DNA of 62,000 nt from Acanthaster planci (GCF_001949145.1 NW_019091713.1:20763-82762); one strand, 5' to 3'; shown: positions 44,201 to 57,922, counted from the stretch's first letter. Notes: generated by a model from the sequence alone, not told the origin. Program-made: numbers and translations.

Positions 44201-44392
44201 TTGAGCAGAAGCACCCCCTCATCGGTTGAAAAGGAACATGTTGGTTGGGAGTGTTTGTTTTGATGGCAGCGACACGCCCGTAACGCATGAATTTCATAGT
44301 TCGTGAACCTGTGAAGTGCAGTTCCGACCAAAGGAGCCTCTAGTAGCTAGGAAAATTGCACCCTCTCTTGGTCCAGCTCGGGGATCATAGAG
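44201..44392. repeat. ~200 bp dispersed repeat, copy 2
   Basis: Runs from TTGAGCAGAAGCACCCCCTC through GGTTGAAAAG, AACATGTTGG, GTTCGTGAACC and GTGCAGTTC to TTGGTCCAGCTCGGGGATCA. It is the most complete same-strand copy and lies just upstream (in LINE sense) of the RT remnant. Confidence 0.75.
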
Positions 44393-46166
44393 TGAATCAG
44401 GCTCTGCTATAAGATAGTGTGCGTCCTGCTTCAGGGGATATGGAGATAACACAATACCTGTTGCTGGACAATCAAGGCCTGTCATATTTTCCTGAAATCA
44501 GAGCAGCCTACTTATAATCTAACTATGCAAGCGAAAACTACTTCAAACCTTTTAGTCTGCCAGGCAGACCCCGGGAGCTGATAGAGTTTCACTTCCCTAA
44601 GGGTCACCATGTCGCCCTGCAGGTTTAGGGGATGCGCACTCGTTGTCGTGTTCTTCGCCGACCGGAAAACGGAAGATGTCAGGTTTAACTGATCGATTTC
44701 TGGCGAGCCACTGCCATCGCGCCACGGTGAGAGTCTCAGGTACGCCATGGATGATTTCGGAAGATGCATGCCAGTGACCTATTTATGACTTACCTCTTCC
44801 GTACTCTCGGCCTCTTACACGATTTTGTAAAGAAAATTACCTACCGATGAACAGGCCATAGCGCAAACCTTTGCAGGTAGCATTAAAAAAAAGGATAAAA
44901 GATAAAAGAAAGAGGCTGGAGATACTGTATGTACTTTCTCATGCAAAAATGGTTTTCTTGCCAGTCTTGAAAGGAGACTAGTCATCATGCCTTGTGGACG
45001 TTTATCCTGTTGAAATATCGGTTTTTACTTCCCTTAAAAAAATAAACTCTGCAGCCACGATTATTCCTTAATTATTCAAGGCTATCCCCGGCGTCATGTG
45101 TAAAAAAAAATCGTCTGCAGGTAGTGCGACAGGAAATGGCAAGGGAAAGTGACGACGCTTATGGTCGCGTGATCGAATTCAAAGGCGATCTGTCTGTGTT
45201 AGAAATGTGGGCGTGTCAAGCCATACATCACGCTCGATAAAGAAAAGGCTACCTGACATTTCAATTTAAACAAATTAATCTGTCCGTAGTTGGTCCAAAT
45301 GGGGGAAGATATTAACGCACAGACACGGCTGCTGTCGGTTTTGGTACGGGTTGTTTATGCTTGCTTAATTGAAAATCGACGGCGTCATTTACAGCTATTT
45401 TGATACGCCTGCGCGAGTTTTTGGTGAAGGTTTCCCTATATCAGTTGTAGGCACTAGTACGAACAGATTCTCTCAGAAATATTTGAGAGGGGAAACGCAG
45501 CTATGTAAAGAAGTTGGATTGGACTGCGAATGAACGAGATGCAGACTGAGTGATGCTGGCCCAGACGCGATGGAAATTGAGGTTGACTGTCCCCCAAAAC
45601 ACGGTTCGGCAGGATTAAGAGAGACTGGAGCCCTTGAGGCCTAGCTTGAAAGCGCCTATACTGTTCTAGATATGTGATAAATTATTTCGTCTGGACCCAA
45701 GACTTCGTAAAAGTGGCTCAGAAAGTAGGGGTATTATAACGTTTACCGGCTGGGAAGATGTGGGTTGGGACACGCAAGCCCAAATGGGAGACATAAATTC
45801 ATACAATTCGCGATGGAGCCATGCGTTGTGATTCATCTCTCACCTGACTCGCCGAAATAGCTCTGCCTCTGCCTTATAATACGATACGACAGCAGAGAGG
45901 GGCCGGGACAGAACTTGACGACCATTTGCACACGTGGATGGTCCTAAACGCAGAGCACTAATAGGTCCATTGACCTTAACTTGGGGGTATTAGGGAGCTG
46001 ACTTTTTAAATTCCTAAACCACCACGGCAAGAACAAGTGAAAGCTTAGGATGCTTATCCAAGTGTATTAAAGTTATGTTAAAGTTACCACCATCATTGAA
46101 TGGCTTCTTTATCTCTTCTATCAGGGACCTAATTTTCCTCTCAGCGCTGTTTTGGAGAATACATAC
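44393..46166. other. no gene seen
   Basis: Mixed-composition DNA with no domain-bearing ORF and no clear repeat. Confidence 0.4.
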
Positions 46167-46305
46167 ATGTAGGCCTAATGACATTTCTCAAAATGACATC
46201 ACCCAGGGTGACATTACCAAAAGTGGCACAAATAAAAACGACATTACCAAAGGTGACTTCGCCAAAAGTGACATTACCCAAAGTGACATTACAAAAAGTG
46301 AATCA
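46167..46305. repeat. 15-bp tandem repeat, about 9 units
   Basis: Consensus GTGACATTACCAAAA with a strict 15-bp period. Because 15 is a multiple of three, one frame (ORF 46075-46434) reads as pentapeptide repeats of the type SDITK/NDITK. I take this as a by-product of the array. No inverted partner array was found nearby. Confidence 0.85.
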
Positions 46306-49300
46306 CTAATAACGGCATTACTGACGGTGCCTTCAATTTCCTGTCAGACCACGGAGCTATCTAGACCAGACGTTCAAACCTTTATGAAAATATTTTACTC
46401 TACGGTTACCACTGAGAGGGAGACGGGAAAGTGATACGATCCGGAAGTAACAAGTGCCTGGACACATTGTCGCATTACAAAGTGAAGAGAAACTTCTGTA
46501 GGTAATTGATGGCACAAGGCTAATGCATTTTGTTATTTGCAGCTAAGAGTAATTTTTGCGGGAGGCAGCGCACATATCACGACGATCATTTTGATAGGTC
46601 ATTGTTAATGTAAACTGAATAATTTAAGAGGTTGGTTTCAATATTGAGAAACGTTGATGCAATTCAGTAACCAAAAGGAGTAGAAGAGAATTTAGAGTCA
46701 TAGTGAACCTACGTTCTCCCATGCATTTTCCATACTACCTATGATCATAGGAGATTCATTTTTTACTGCAAGGATTAAACGGATTCAAAATTCATATCTC
46801 AAGAATTCGACACCAAATCTCAGTTCATTCCTGAATTATTTATTTTTGTTTATAATTTATAAAGCTTAAACAAATTGAGATTTCGTCACTCAAGAATGAA
46901 AACTCCAACAGGAGTCAGAGACACAGATCAAAAGAGAGCTAAATATCATGAAGCCCATTTCTTAAAAATTAATGATAAAAAATTTCAAGGATCACTGAAC
47001 GACGAAAGATTAATGGGATTGTCTTCGAACATCTGAATTTCAAAGAACTGCCCACCGAAACCGTAACAGTTCTGAAGAAGCCCGAGCCTCCCATGGATAG
47101 CGGCCAGTGCAGGATAACTTGGAAAGCGGTACAATGGGCTGGTCGACTAGTTGAACGAGTCCGGGACTTATTAGTCATGAATCCATTCAGGTGGACCATC
47201 CTGTGCCTATGCACTTGAAAGCACACTGCAGGCTTCTTCATAATTCCTGGTAACAAGCGTCGGTAATGAGGTTATTAGTGTAGGGAAGCGTGTTTTAGGG
47301 GCATCAAAGTTTCTTTGACACGCCACCCAGCCCGTTAGAAATGTATAACAAATTCCCGCGAAGGAAGTGTGTTACCGTGAAAACTAGTTTTTTGCACTGT
47401 AACAGCTGATTTATAGTCTTTTCACCTTCGCGATCGATGATTCCATAGTGTGTGACCCGACTTGATGATTATTGGGGGTCATAGCAGAACGTGGACGGAG
47501 TGATTTTGGAGTGAAAATTCACCGTCTTGATTGTAAAAGTTTCACGTGAAGCGTACATGTGATATTGTCATGTACGCTTCTACATTGTACTTCAGCTGTT
47601 TGTTTGTGTGGTGACTCGTATGATTTACACTAGGGTTTCGATCTTTACTCCACACACTGTTCATTATTAGGTGCTGTCTGGAAGGCCTAATCCACGGTCG
47701 CACACTGGCCTGGCATTCGGGGAATTTGAGGATTTGGGGGAATTATTGGAATTTTAGGAATAAAGGATTTGAATTGTAATTAGTTGTAATCATATCTAGA
47801 TATCTGAACCCCTCAAAGTTGACATGTAAATAAAACTATGTGTTTTTTAGACTGCTACATTTGGACTCTTTCTGCCCGTCTTCCTTTGCCTTGGCGTCCT
47901 TAACTAATAATTGAAGCGGACTTCCTTAATAGATGGCCTGTCATTACAGAAGCGAATAATAGCCATGGGGCTAAATACACACCAGTGTATAAAGATTTGA
48001 CCAGGAAACGTTGATAGCAGGTGTTGGAAATAACAATCAAGAACTTACTTTTTGCATTCTGCAGGGCCGAAAATTATTTTCAGGAGAGGATCTGTACTGA
48101 TACACAAGGCTGTATTTTTCAATCATAAGCAGTATTTCCTGCCCTTGGGAAATATGGTAAATTAATTTCTGGCTTCTGATTCATAATGTGAGAAGAAAGG
48201 ACAGACCAACAATGAAACAAATTAGCTTAAAATGTGATGCGCTTTACATCAAAAAGAAGAACCGTGTTTGTTAATTTCTAGCAATAAAAACGACAAGTGG
48301 AAGCGAACAGGCGGATGCCTAGGGGTACATGACTGGGCGATGCAATGACCTGCTGCTTTGTTTGCCACATTCAGCCTTCCTCTGCTCCTATATTGACGCT
48401 GTTGGCTAGCTTGATTCGCGCGTGTTGGCAGATTTGGTTACATGTACACAGCTAAGGAGCACATTCACAGCCATTTGAACAGAACAAATTGAAAAAAACA
48501 AACAAAAAACAACCCAACATACCAACAAACAAACAGCATGATATCAAACAAACGCCAGACTTCATTATCCTGAAAACTCATCCGCGTCAGGACCTTCACA
48601 CTTCCTGCACGCACACGACAGTAGTTCTGGGGAACAATGTAGGGATGTTTTGGGTCTTGGTTTTTACATTTGTGCGCACAAAATTCAGTTTTTCCGAAAA
48701 CAATTTGCAAATTAAGTGGCGGGTGCAGCGCTATGAAAACAATCGCGAAAAAAAGTGGCGAAATCGCAAAGAAGAAAATATTCACGATGTCTTTGAAGCT
48801 CGTAAAAGAGATTCCAAATACCGTGAAAAAAAGAAGAGGGTAATCAGGCAGGCATTAATCAGGAGTCCCCTGTCTCTCATGCACACACAGATCAATCAGG
48901 GAATATTGACAATGACTGACATTCGATGGCTTCATTTCCTGAAGCATGTTGACCGAACCCGGATATAGACACAACTTCGACGTCTTCTTTGTTCTTCCGA
49001 CAGCCTTCCAAATAAACTCATGGGCGGCGATACGGGGAAGGGGGTGCATGGCCAACGTTTTAGCTGGGTGGTGCAAATTAAAACCCGCATCAATCCTTGC
49101 GGAGAGATGGAATATGGACATCTCCTGTTTTTTTTTTTCAACTGCAATTTTAACGCCAATTATTCAACCAAATTCTCTCAAAGCAGCATCACCGGGAGTT
49201 AGATCGTGTGTATATATAGGCATGCACCCACTGACCCACCACCACCTACATTATTTCAATACATAATCGTAGCTGCGGTGCGTTACGATATGCTCCATGC

Positions 49301-52300
49301 TGGAAAACCATAGCGAGATACAATGCCGCTCGATAAATGTACAAGTCAAATGGCCTTCCGCAGATATCCGTTTTAATTTGGTCCGTTCAAGGTAACATGT
49401 GTCTACTTAGTAGACAGTTTGCAACAGGCCTATTTCTCTAAGGACGCGTTACACAGATCTTGAAAATTTAAGAGAGAATAAAATATCTCATTACGTCTTT
49501 CCCGAATCCTTTGTTAGATTATTGCCCAAACAGCACAATATTCATTTGTTCCGCTTTCGGGAATGGCTCAGTGTAACAAAATTAGGCACTTTCTAGTCTG
49601 ACGAATCTGAAAGATATTTGCGTTTTGACACTGCTGGTTCCCACCTAGCCTAGATCTGGTCAACATTTAGCCAGTCTAATGGTTCTGTCCTTATTATGAC
49701 AAGTTTTTAGGCCATTGGCCACATTGAAGCCCTTGTCGTTAACGATAATTGGCTCGGTGGTTTACGGCAGTGTTATATTCCCCACCTGAGTGTCTTCACC
49801 CCGATAATGACATCCATTAAGCCACGGCTTAATATAAATCTTCACGGCCGATTGGCGCGAAGCGAACTTGCAGACGGAACTCGTTTTAACCCTCTTGGAA
49901 GGCCAACCGCCGTGGCAAAGGTGGGAAGCACGTGACGTCTACAGTCCAAACGTGACCCAAACTGGTCCATGCGCCGGTTGGCCCTAGATTTACTCAAGAT
50001 TGCCAAAACGAACACCTTGTAATTGTAAAGCAAACTGTAATAATGAGGGCTACGAGACGAGTCGGGACAGACGATACTCAATACGCGGCGATTTCATTTT
50101 GCACGACACCATGCATAGGTGGAATATTTCTGTTTTCCCCGTTAGTAACAAGTGTCCCAAATTCCCTTTAGCACTCGTTATAAATTTTGCACTCGTCTGG
50201 TAACGTGTTTCAAAATGTAGTACTGATGTGAAACGTACCGTAACAGTCCATACCTCTGAGAGGGACACGTGTGGAGTTCTGTTTGCCTGTTTGCAAAACA
50301 AAACGTCGCCCTGTTTAGGCATCATTTCAAAATGCCTATCGATTGACTTTAGGACAGGGCCATCCGACCGATAGCAGTGACTTGTGTTGAGTGAATAATG
50401 GAGGGGGTGCTGCTCCACTGAAACCACATAGCCTTGGAAGTAATGCAATAAAAGGCATTTATCAGTTAGAATTGGCCACTTGAGAACACGTAACCTGATA
50501 GCCAACAGATAATAAATGTATCTGTCGGACCGTTCTATCCGACACCTACCCGATAAAAATTTTGAAATGGTGTCCTAGGTTTACATCACTCCTCCCCTGG
50601 ATCTGTTCCTGTGGAGACACTAGCAGGATCATAATCATTTTGGGAAAAAAATTTTGTATCATGGTGTTCACTGCATTTTATCATCTGCTTTCACCATCCC
50701 GGTTTTGCACGTATGATGTATTTTCACCTTTCCGATGTGTCATTAATGATCACTTCTCCGTGCCGTGTTTGTTTCCCGATTCTGCGTTTAAAATTGCCAG
50801 TCCGTTGCGTTCTACTCTACACCCCCTTTCAGCTACACTGCTGACCTTTCAGTTCTTAAAGTGTCCCTTGTCATGTAAGTGGATTTTGGACTTCCCTTAA
50901 GTCTTGTTTCTTTTATACCTCACGTGGATTAAATCTCTTACACTCACTTGTGTCAATTTTGTCCACGAAGGCAAACGCGTTGCAGCCAGCGGGTCACGTA
51001 CGTTTTCATAGAGTCTGCTATGTAGACTACGAAGGTTCATAGGCCTAATTATTTTACTCGATATGTACGGAAACATGAACTCGTTACGGCAGCGATGAAC
51101 GAAATCTAATGAAACTCGCGTCGCTTTCGATTTCTTGAGAGGCGTGAACCGAGCCTTGCCTCGGTGCGCGCGTACCGAGCTGTCGCCACCTCGGTCAATG
51201 CCTCTCATTGTTATGCACGTTGGTTTCAATATGCCACACGGGGTCGCCTTCCGGTTGAATCGTCGGTAAGCCTGAACTGTCATTAGTTCCAGGGAAAGAT
51301 TTCCCGTGTGCAATCAGAATTTTTACTCGAATACTTTTTCCGATCCGCCGATCGGTTTGCATCTTTCTAATCTACTTCTATTACTGATTCAAGATGAAAA
51401 CAGCGGCGTATCCAGCTTTTGGTTGGGAGGATTCAAAAGCGAATGCGGCTTCGGGTCGTTTAATATGATCATTTGTTGGGGAGAAAAAACAATAAGCCTT
51501 ACTCACGGTGCAGACATCCTTGCTTTCATTTGCTGGTGTTGTTTTCTCAGGGTTTGGGTGCTAATATTGGACAAATAAATGGGGGGGGCACCACTTTCTT
51601 TCCTACTCACCTATGAAGTATTCTTTGTGCAGAAATATTCCGGAGGGGGGAAGTTACATTGTGGTCTCACAGCACTATGCACAAAATACATATGGCACTG
51701 TTTCTACATTTTCTTGGAGTAAATTACATTCTTTAACTATTGATCATGTAAGTACTTGTGTGAACAATAATGTTGAGGGCATTTGTAAAGGAGGGTTTTT
51801 TGTGCTTTTTCTTATGCTGTTTTGACAAGTAGTGCCTTGTTTGACAAAAGATAAAGAGCGCCCTTTAGCATTCATTGATGAAACTGGTTTTCTAAGAATG
51901 GGAAAAGCTACCACCTGCGCGTCACTTTTAATGAAAATGTATTTAGAACTTGTTTGTATTGCTGTTACAGTATCATGTAAGAAAGGGCTGAATGTTGAAC
52001 ACTGCATTTTTTGCAGTGCGCATTTTATGAGACTTATACTGACATTTGTGAAGACCGCAGCCGGGGAAAAGGAAGAAACAAGAGATGTGTTTTTCGACAA
52101 ATTTCAGCTGTTAAAGTGACCTTGCGACGTATTGTGGTGATGCCAACCAGGTGCATTGACGTGTATAAGTGGGGTCTTACGCAATCAACGATTACTTCGT
52201 TTTCTTAATCCTAGAATTTTCCTTGGAAAAACACCACGGTCTGCCCATGACATTGCTGATTGTTAGTGAAGGATCTCGAAGTGTTTCTGTTCGTGTATCG

Positions 52301-52330
52301 GTGAAAGGACCTTACAGCACAACCAAGACA
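46306..52330. other. long region without a defensible gene
   Basis: It contains a perfect 12-bp hairpin at 47548-47580 and several 90-160 codon ORFs (48489-48968 +, 50050-50505 -, 50897-51313 -, 51832-52119 +) with no recognised domains. CGGCGTATCCAGC near 51398 is a word of decayed transposable elements. Confidence 0.4.
47548..47580. repeat. perfect 12-bp hairpin
   Basis: GAAGCGTACATG and CATGTACGCTTC pair without mismatch around a 9-nt loop. Too short for a microRNA precursor by itself. Confidence 0.75.
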
Positions 52331-52334
52331 ACAA

Positions 52335-52400
52335 AACAACAGCAGCAACAACGACGACGACGACGACGACGACAACAACAACAGCAACAACAAAACACAT
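52335..52400. repeat. CAA/CGA trinucleotide microsatellite
   Basis: A (CAA/CAG)n run, then seven CGA units, then (CAA)n again. It would read as polyQ-polyR-polyQ in one frame. Confidence 0.9.
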
Positions 52401-52446
52401 TCAAGTTTGGAAACTTCTGTGCAAAACTTTCATTTGTGTAGTTAAC

Positions 52447-52797
52447 TTGTCCCCATTGTCCAAGCACGGCGTTGGGACGGCATCATTTCTGTCACAAGAT
52501 TTGGAAAAAGAATCATTATGCAAACGTTGCCAAGTATTGCGGGTTGTTTGCTACAGCAGTACCATGCACGGGTTGATACACGAGCCAAAACTGCAAGAAA
52601 GAGATTGTGAGAAATGGCTCGGCATCATGATTAATGTGAGTTCAAACTGGAACGATCGATGTAACGAAATTTACAGAAAGTGCAACAAAATGCCCTGCTT
52701 CATCAAGACACCCTTCTGGCCAAATCAAGAAAACATTTTTAGGGATCACTTGTTCGCCCACAGCATGTTTCCCGTCAAAAAAGTCCCAACAAGTTAG
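52447..52797 (+). pseudogene. LINE reverse transcriptase thumb fragment
   Basis: An open stretch of 116 codons contains KLQERDCEKWLGIMIN, NWNDRCNEIYRKCNKM and FIKTPF, then ENIF. This follows the CR1/Jockey-type pattern E+DLGV-hh---LKW--Q---hhKKANKMLGFIKR-F---EIF just after the RT active site. No polymerase core with an (Y/F)xDD box was found upstream in the same frame. It is a fragment on the opposite strand from the 42.4-44.1 kb copy. The similarity is by pattern memory only. Confidence 0.5.
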
Positions 52798-55484
52798 TTT
52801 GCTGAAAAGCATTGGTGTAAATGTCGGGTCGGGGGATGGGGTACATGTATCCATCTCATATTTGATGGGGGGGGGGGAAATGGGCTATCGAACCCCTTTC
52901 CCCCATTTTCGTGATCATGAGAAAAATTCAAGCGGATTATGAAGAATTCTTAGACTTCCCAATCACTAAAATGTATTCAATATCACTCCAAAACGGAAGA
53001 CCAGCAGAAAAGCCATAAATATGCCGCTCTGATGTAAGATTCTGCAGAAATGTAATACGTATTAAAGATACACATGTCTATCATGAACAACACCCCTAAA
53101 TAGTGTCATATGGTATCAACAGCCCCCCCCCAAAAAAAAACTTCCGTGGCCAGGCAAGTCATCCTCCCATAATCCCCCCCCCCATTTCCGGCACATATTT
53201 ACGCCACTGTAGGGTAGCTACAAAAACGCTGTGCCAGATTAGTTATTATCGGGGGTTGGTTGTCCGAGTGTACTGTATTGCTGCAATAGCTTACTGTGAA
53301 TGGACATGTGGGAGTGCAGACGGAGGGCCCCTGGACTCGCTTATGATGGGGTACAACATTGGGAATAATTTTAATTACTTGCCCACGCCACGAGTGGTTG
53401 CAAATTTAGCCCTGCCAACAGAATCACTAGAAATGACCACGTTGTGAAAGTTCAAGTTCCTTTCGCCAAAACTGACTAAGTACCTACATTTTGTTTTCTC
53501 GCCTGTGCCACTACGGGTTGGGATGCGATATCCTTGTTTGTATAGTGCTTTCTCGAGAAGTTCAAATCTTGTCTCAGAGAGTATTATCTTTAATACTTGT
53601 ATTTGTTTTCAAACTTTCATTTATTTATCTTTACAAAATTTTAATTTTGTCATATTTTATATCCATGTTTTAATTTCTTCAAAAGAGTTTTTTAATGATG
53701 TGTTTTACGTGATGATGTATTTTACGTTTGGATGGGACCTAGTGGATTTAAATGGATGCTATAAATAAACTGTTCCGTGACTCCTGACTTAGTGTCAATG
53801 TGGATAGATAAAACACCACAATTATGGAGGCATGATGTGCCTGTCCTGGTAAGATAAGAATTTCTCTTTTAAGCAATCTGAGTGTCTTACGGCGAGGGCC
53901 GTGATTTGCCTGCGTGGCAAAGTTGGTTCCTGCGAGGCGTGCGCAAGCACGTGGGCGTTAAACCGGCCCCCTCCCCACAGGGCAGCCGCGCAGGCTTCCT
54001 GGCGCCCTCCCGAATGGCCAGGTCCAAGGGCAGCTGTTGAAATTTCTGTGCAATCTGTGGGAAAGCTCTTGAGCAACGCCATGGACCACTCATCACGGAG
54101 TCATTTCAGTCTGCCATCTAGTCCCGCATTTTGTTCAAATTATGGATTGTCCTCGCAACGGCACGTACCGCTGAAGAGAAGGCCCACGAGGCTATCACCT
54201 GTCAACCATCCCCCCATTTCCTGGATTATTTCCACTATACACTGTACATTCTTCAAATGAAACCAAAACGAAAAAAAAAATTAAGAAAACACTTTCCAAT
54301 ACCTGACCGAGCTACTATCAACGAAAGTATTATGCAGTTGCTTCTGTGATAAATGGTGTTATTTCTACTGCCAAGGCCATTATTTTGTTTGTCTTTTACT
54401 TTAGCCTTTTTGATTCACTGCACATTTTTATTAATTGTCTGATTGCCTTGACTTGAAATGGTGTTTGCGGACGTTGAAAGCCGGCGCTTAGCACTGAGAC
54501 TCGGTAAACACAGCTGGTTGAGAGCAGCAATGGGTGATTGAGTGGTGGGAATGTGAACATTTGGACAGCGGCTTCCAATGTTAATACTAAGCATGCCGTG
54601 CATGTTATTGGCAAGGATCCTACAGCATGCGCGTCTCGAGGGGAGGCCCCCCCCCTTGATAAAAAGGGGGAACATTAAAAAAATGTTGGGAAAAAACGAA
54701 GTGAATAGAAATAAGAGAAGAAATGGGATAAAAGTCACGGATTTGCTTTTATAGAAGATATCGCCTGCTCCTAATGTCTTCTTTCATTTCGCCACTGGAC
54801 CTAGCTTGCCCTCCGGAAATCTCCACCCAATGGGGAAAAATCGTTTGTCCCCCTTGGAAAAAATCGTGGCGACATCCATGCCCTGTGGTGTACCGAACTC
54901 ATTTACAAGGCAGAGCAGGCATTTGTTTTTTTTTGTCTATTCACAACATTGGCTACATCGCGTCAAGGCACTCTCGTGGTTTAGACCACGCTCGGGATAA
55001 TGCTGATGTTCATCTTTGTTAATGTTCATCTGTATTAATTCTAAAGCTCTCTTTTCACGTACAGGCAGGAGTTTATGATAGGCCTACATGAAATACCAAA
55101 GGCAAGGGGCACAAGAATTGCCGAATATATTAACGTCAATACTGATGCACCTGTATTTACCAAAGTTAATTGATGTTGTTAGTGAACCGATCAATAGACC
55201 GCTTAAAGCATTTATTAGAGCTGAAACCAAGTCGTCAAACAGTCACGTTTGTCCTCTGGCGCCAAGTTGACATGAACCAGCACTGCGGTATTAAAGCGAA
55301 TACTGTTATAATGCTCAATCCTCGCCGAACTAGCATGTCTGCTGGTAGATGACGCGCAAGCATATTGGGGCCGAGGTTGCACTGAACGTTCCCGTGTGTT
55401 TGTACCACACGCTGCATGATACAGGGTGGGCGGACTAAACCTAGGTAAGCGCCCCCCCCCCCAGTCTCCTGTTTCTGGTCAGGA
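52798..55484. other. no gene seen
   Basis: Several G or C homopolymer runs (52868, 53125, 53178, 54648) sit in low-complexity patches with CATATTTACGCCACTG, another decayed-element word. No domain-bearing ORF. Confidence 0.4.
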
Positions 55485-55594
55485 GCTGGCTCCAAAACTG
55501 GTGCGGCGACGCGGTTTTTTTTTTTTTTTTTTTTTTTCCCNGCTGGCTCCAAAACTGGTGCGGCGACGCGGTTTTTTTTTTTTTTTTTTTTTTT
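55485..55594. other. duplicated segment around a single N (likely assembly artefact)
   Basis: The 30-nt segment beginning GCTGGCTCCAAAACTGGTGC plus a run of exactly 23 T occurs at 55485-55537 and again at 55542-55594. Only CCC and one N (55541) separate them. Equal homopolymer length in both copies is best explained by two unmerged contig ends. Confidence 0.75.
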
Positions 55595-57721
55595 GTTACC
55601 CTCACTTTTTTTCTGGAAATGGTGCACGTATAACCCACAATGTCCATCGCGACTACTCACGCACGTAATGCCAGCCCCTACCAACACTAAATAGACTGGC
55701 CCGTATTTGTAACAATTTTTAAAAATACATTTCCAGCTTGTACATGTATACAGGACATAAGACCACCTCGTTTGCCTGGTTCCCAGATATAAATGTATAA
55801 TAACACAGGAAATTACGTCATCTTAAAAAAACTGCCCGACTAAATGTATGGGGAACTAAGGGTACTTCTTTACTGTACATATTACTCAACCATACCCCAT
55901 CAAAAATTATCCAGAAGTTAGATTCCATTCGATAAAGCAAGTTGGCAGCTCTTGGACGTCGTTTTATAAAAAAAAAAACCTTAATTTTGCCGACGCGCAG
56001 GTCCACGGCGACGTGCGCGCTGACCAGAAACTAGAGACTTTTTGGGCCTGTTGTATTTACTTGATCTCAATTCTAACATGTACCCTGATAACACAGTCAC
56101 AAACAGGCATCTTTGAACACACAACCTTCCGGTGCAGGCTTTGCTAATTTCAGTCGGCCCGCGGCACCTGTGCTAAATTATCTCTGAAAGGGAGGAAAGG
56201 AGACACGTGGGAATGATTGGATTGGATTGGATTGGATTACAAACGGTACTGAATAAAAGGTTTTCACGTATCACAGGTCCTGTAAATAAATTTTAAAAAA
56301 TCAAGGAAATAAAATGATGATTGTGATAGTAACGGTTTTGAACTGTGTTACATTTTTGTCTTCAGTTGCCCAGTGACGTAGTCGAGACCTTTTCGTTCGA
56401 GACCATCAGAAAACGCCAAAAGACCATCAAGAGATTTGAGACCGAACACAAGATCTAGGGTGTGAATGAATGCAATTCACATGAACTGCAACAAAAGCTT
56501 TCCTTTTAAGATGTTACTTGTCTTATGACCAGTCTTGTAATTGTGTTGTGATAGTCGTCTGATAGCCTGACTGCAACACTGGTCTTCCCTTGTTTCTGTA
56601 TAGGAGTTCTGTATTAACGCTTATTACCCATCACACTGCGTGCAATGCCTTGACTGCCTCACTTTGTGCAAACTTCATCTTCCAAACTACGTGCGTGATG
56701 TGCATGTTCTATGCAAGATTACGGAAATAAGCAAATTGACTGAAATGAGGGCGCTATTGATGTTTTGTAAGGTGAATCACTCAGGGTGCATGCCATCATA
56801 TCGTTGGATTTCTACGCGCGAGCTCATTAATATTTTGTGATCCCACGGGGTTTTTGAACGAAAACATGCTTGAATAAGGAGGGATCATAGAAATATTCCT
56901 ATGAATCCCAAATTAGGGACTGGTAGTTTCTAGTTCAGGGTATTTCTTTCACAAAAAGCCCCATTTTGGAGAGGCGGGCGGCTACATTCAGAGCTGAGCG
57001 CATAGTTTTACAATTAGTTTGGGGGTATCTTCGGGGAAAGACGAAAAAAAAAAATTTTTCGAGGCTAACCCCCATAAAGTTGAAACACAAAGTGATCTTC
57101 TTGCCATAATCTTGAATTTCCGGTGAAAACAACAGAGGCCAACCTCTCCCCGAGAGTCGACAGACGGCGCTCTTTCGGTCTGATTTTGCACTGTTTTCTA
57201 TGGGCGCGGATTTGGTGTAGTGCAACCCTCACAGACCACGCATCACTGAAGGACCGTGTGGGAATGCCGCGCCGTTGCGATGCAGGATGAATTCCAGATC
57301 TTAAAAAGGTTCACCGATGGCTATGATGGGCGCGTAGCTGGGCGGGCGAGGCTGAAAGAGGGCCGTTTCCCCTTCCGTAAAAAAAAAACAAGGGGCTGAG
57401 AATCTAGGTGAAAGAAAGGAGAAAGAAAAGAGGAAATGGATGAGACAATGCTTTGAGAACTGACCCGCCTCCAGTGTTTTCGTTGCTCAGTCTGCTGCTG
57501 ATGAAGGTTTGCCCCAAAAGCCATTGCCCCCTCCAAGCGAGGCCCGTGCCGGTCTTGAAATACCAAGTCAATTTTGAGCACATTTTGCGAGCAGGACTAG
57601 GGTTACTGTTAGCACTGGAGCACGGGCGAGACGATTGAGTGCCATTTTCCTTGTGGAGAAACGTATTACAGTCGAAAAAAAGGGAATGAGTGGTGAGATC
57701 TTCCCAGGAAAATGATTTGGT
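55595..57721. other. no gene seen; two simple/dispersed repeats
   Basis: It holds (ATTGG)n at about 56217-56240 and the second GAGACC repeat at 56370-56460. ORFs show no domains. Confidence 0.4.
56370..56460. repeat. GAGACC/GGTCTC repeat, copy 2
   Basis: GTAGTCGAGACC, TTCGAGACCATC, AAGACCATCAAGAG and TTTGAGACCGAAC recur. Relative of 5515-5600. Confidence 0.45.
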
Positions 57722-57922
57722 TTTCCTATGAGCCTCGGAGTAAACCAAGAGGGGGCGCAATTTTCTTAGCAACGGGGGTTCATTTGGTGGGGACTGAACT
57801 TCGATGGTTCACAAACGACTTTATAGAGCATTCGTTACGGTCGCGTCGCTGCAAACAAAACGAACATTCCCGACCAATATGGCTCTTTTCAACCAATGAG
57901 GGGGTGCTTTTGCTCAGAGAGG
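57722..57922. repeat. ~200 bp dispersed repeat, copy 3 (opposite orientation)
   Basis: Reverse complement of the 44201-44392 copy: CCAAGAGGGGGCGCAATTTT, then GTTCACAAAC, GTTACGG.CGCGTCGCTGC and CTTTTCAACCAATGAGGGGG, then GCTTTTGCTCAGAG. Confidence 0.75.

Noticed and set aside
48489-48968. 159-codon lysine/arginine-rich plus-strand ORF
   Set aside because: Low-complexity, A-rich composition at the start, no domain, and no exon borders.
52169-52441. ORF with polyQ-polyR-polyQ
   Set aside because: It is produced by the CAA/CGA microsatellite; the flanks show no coding signature.
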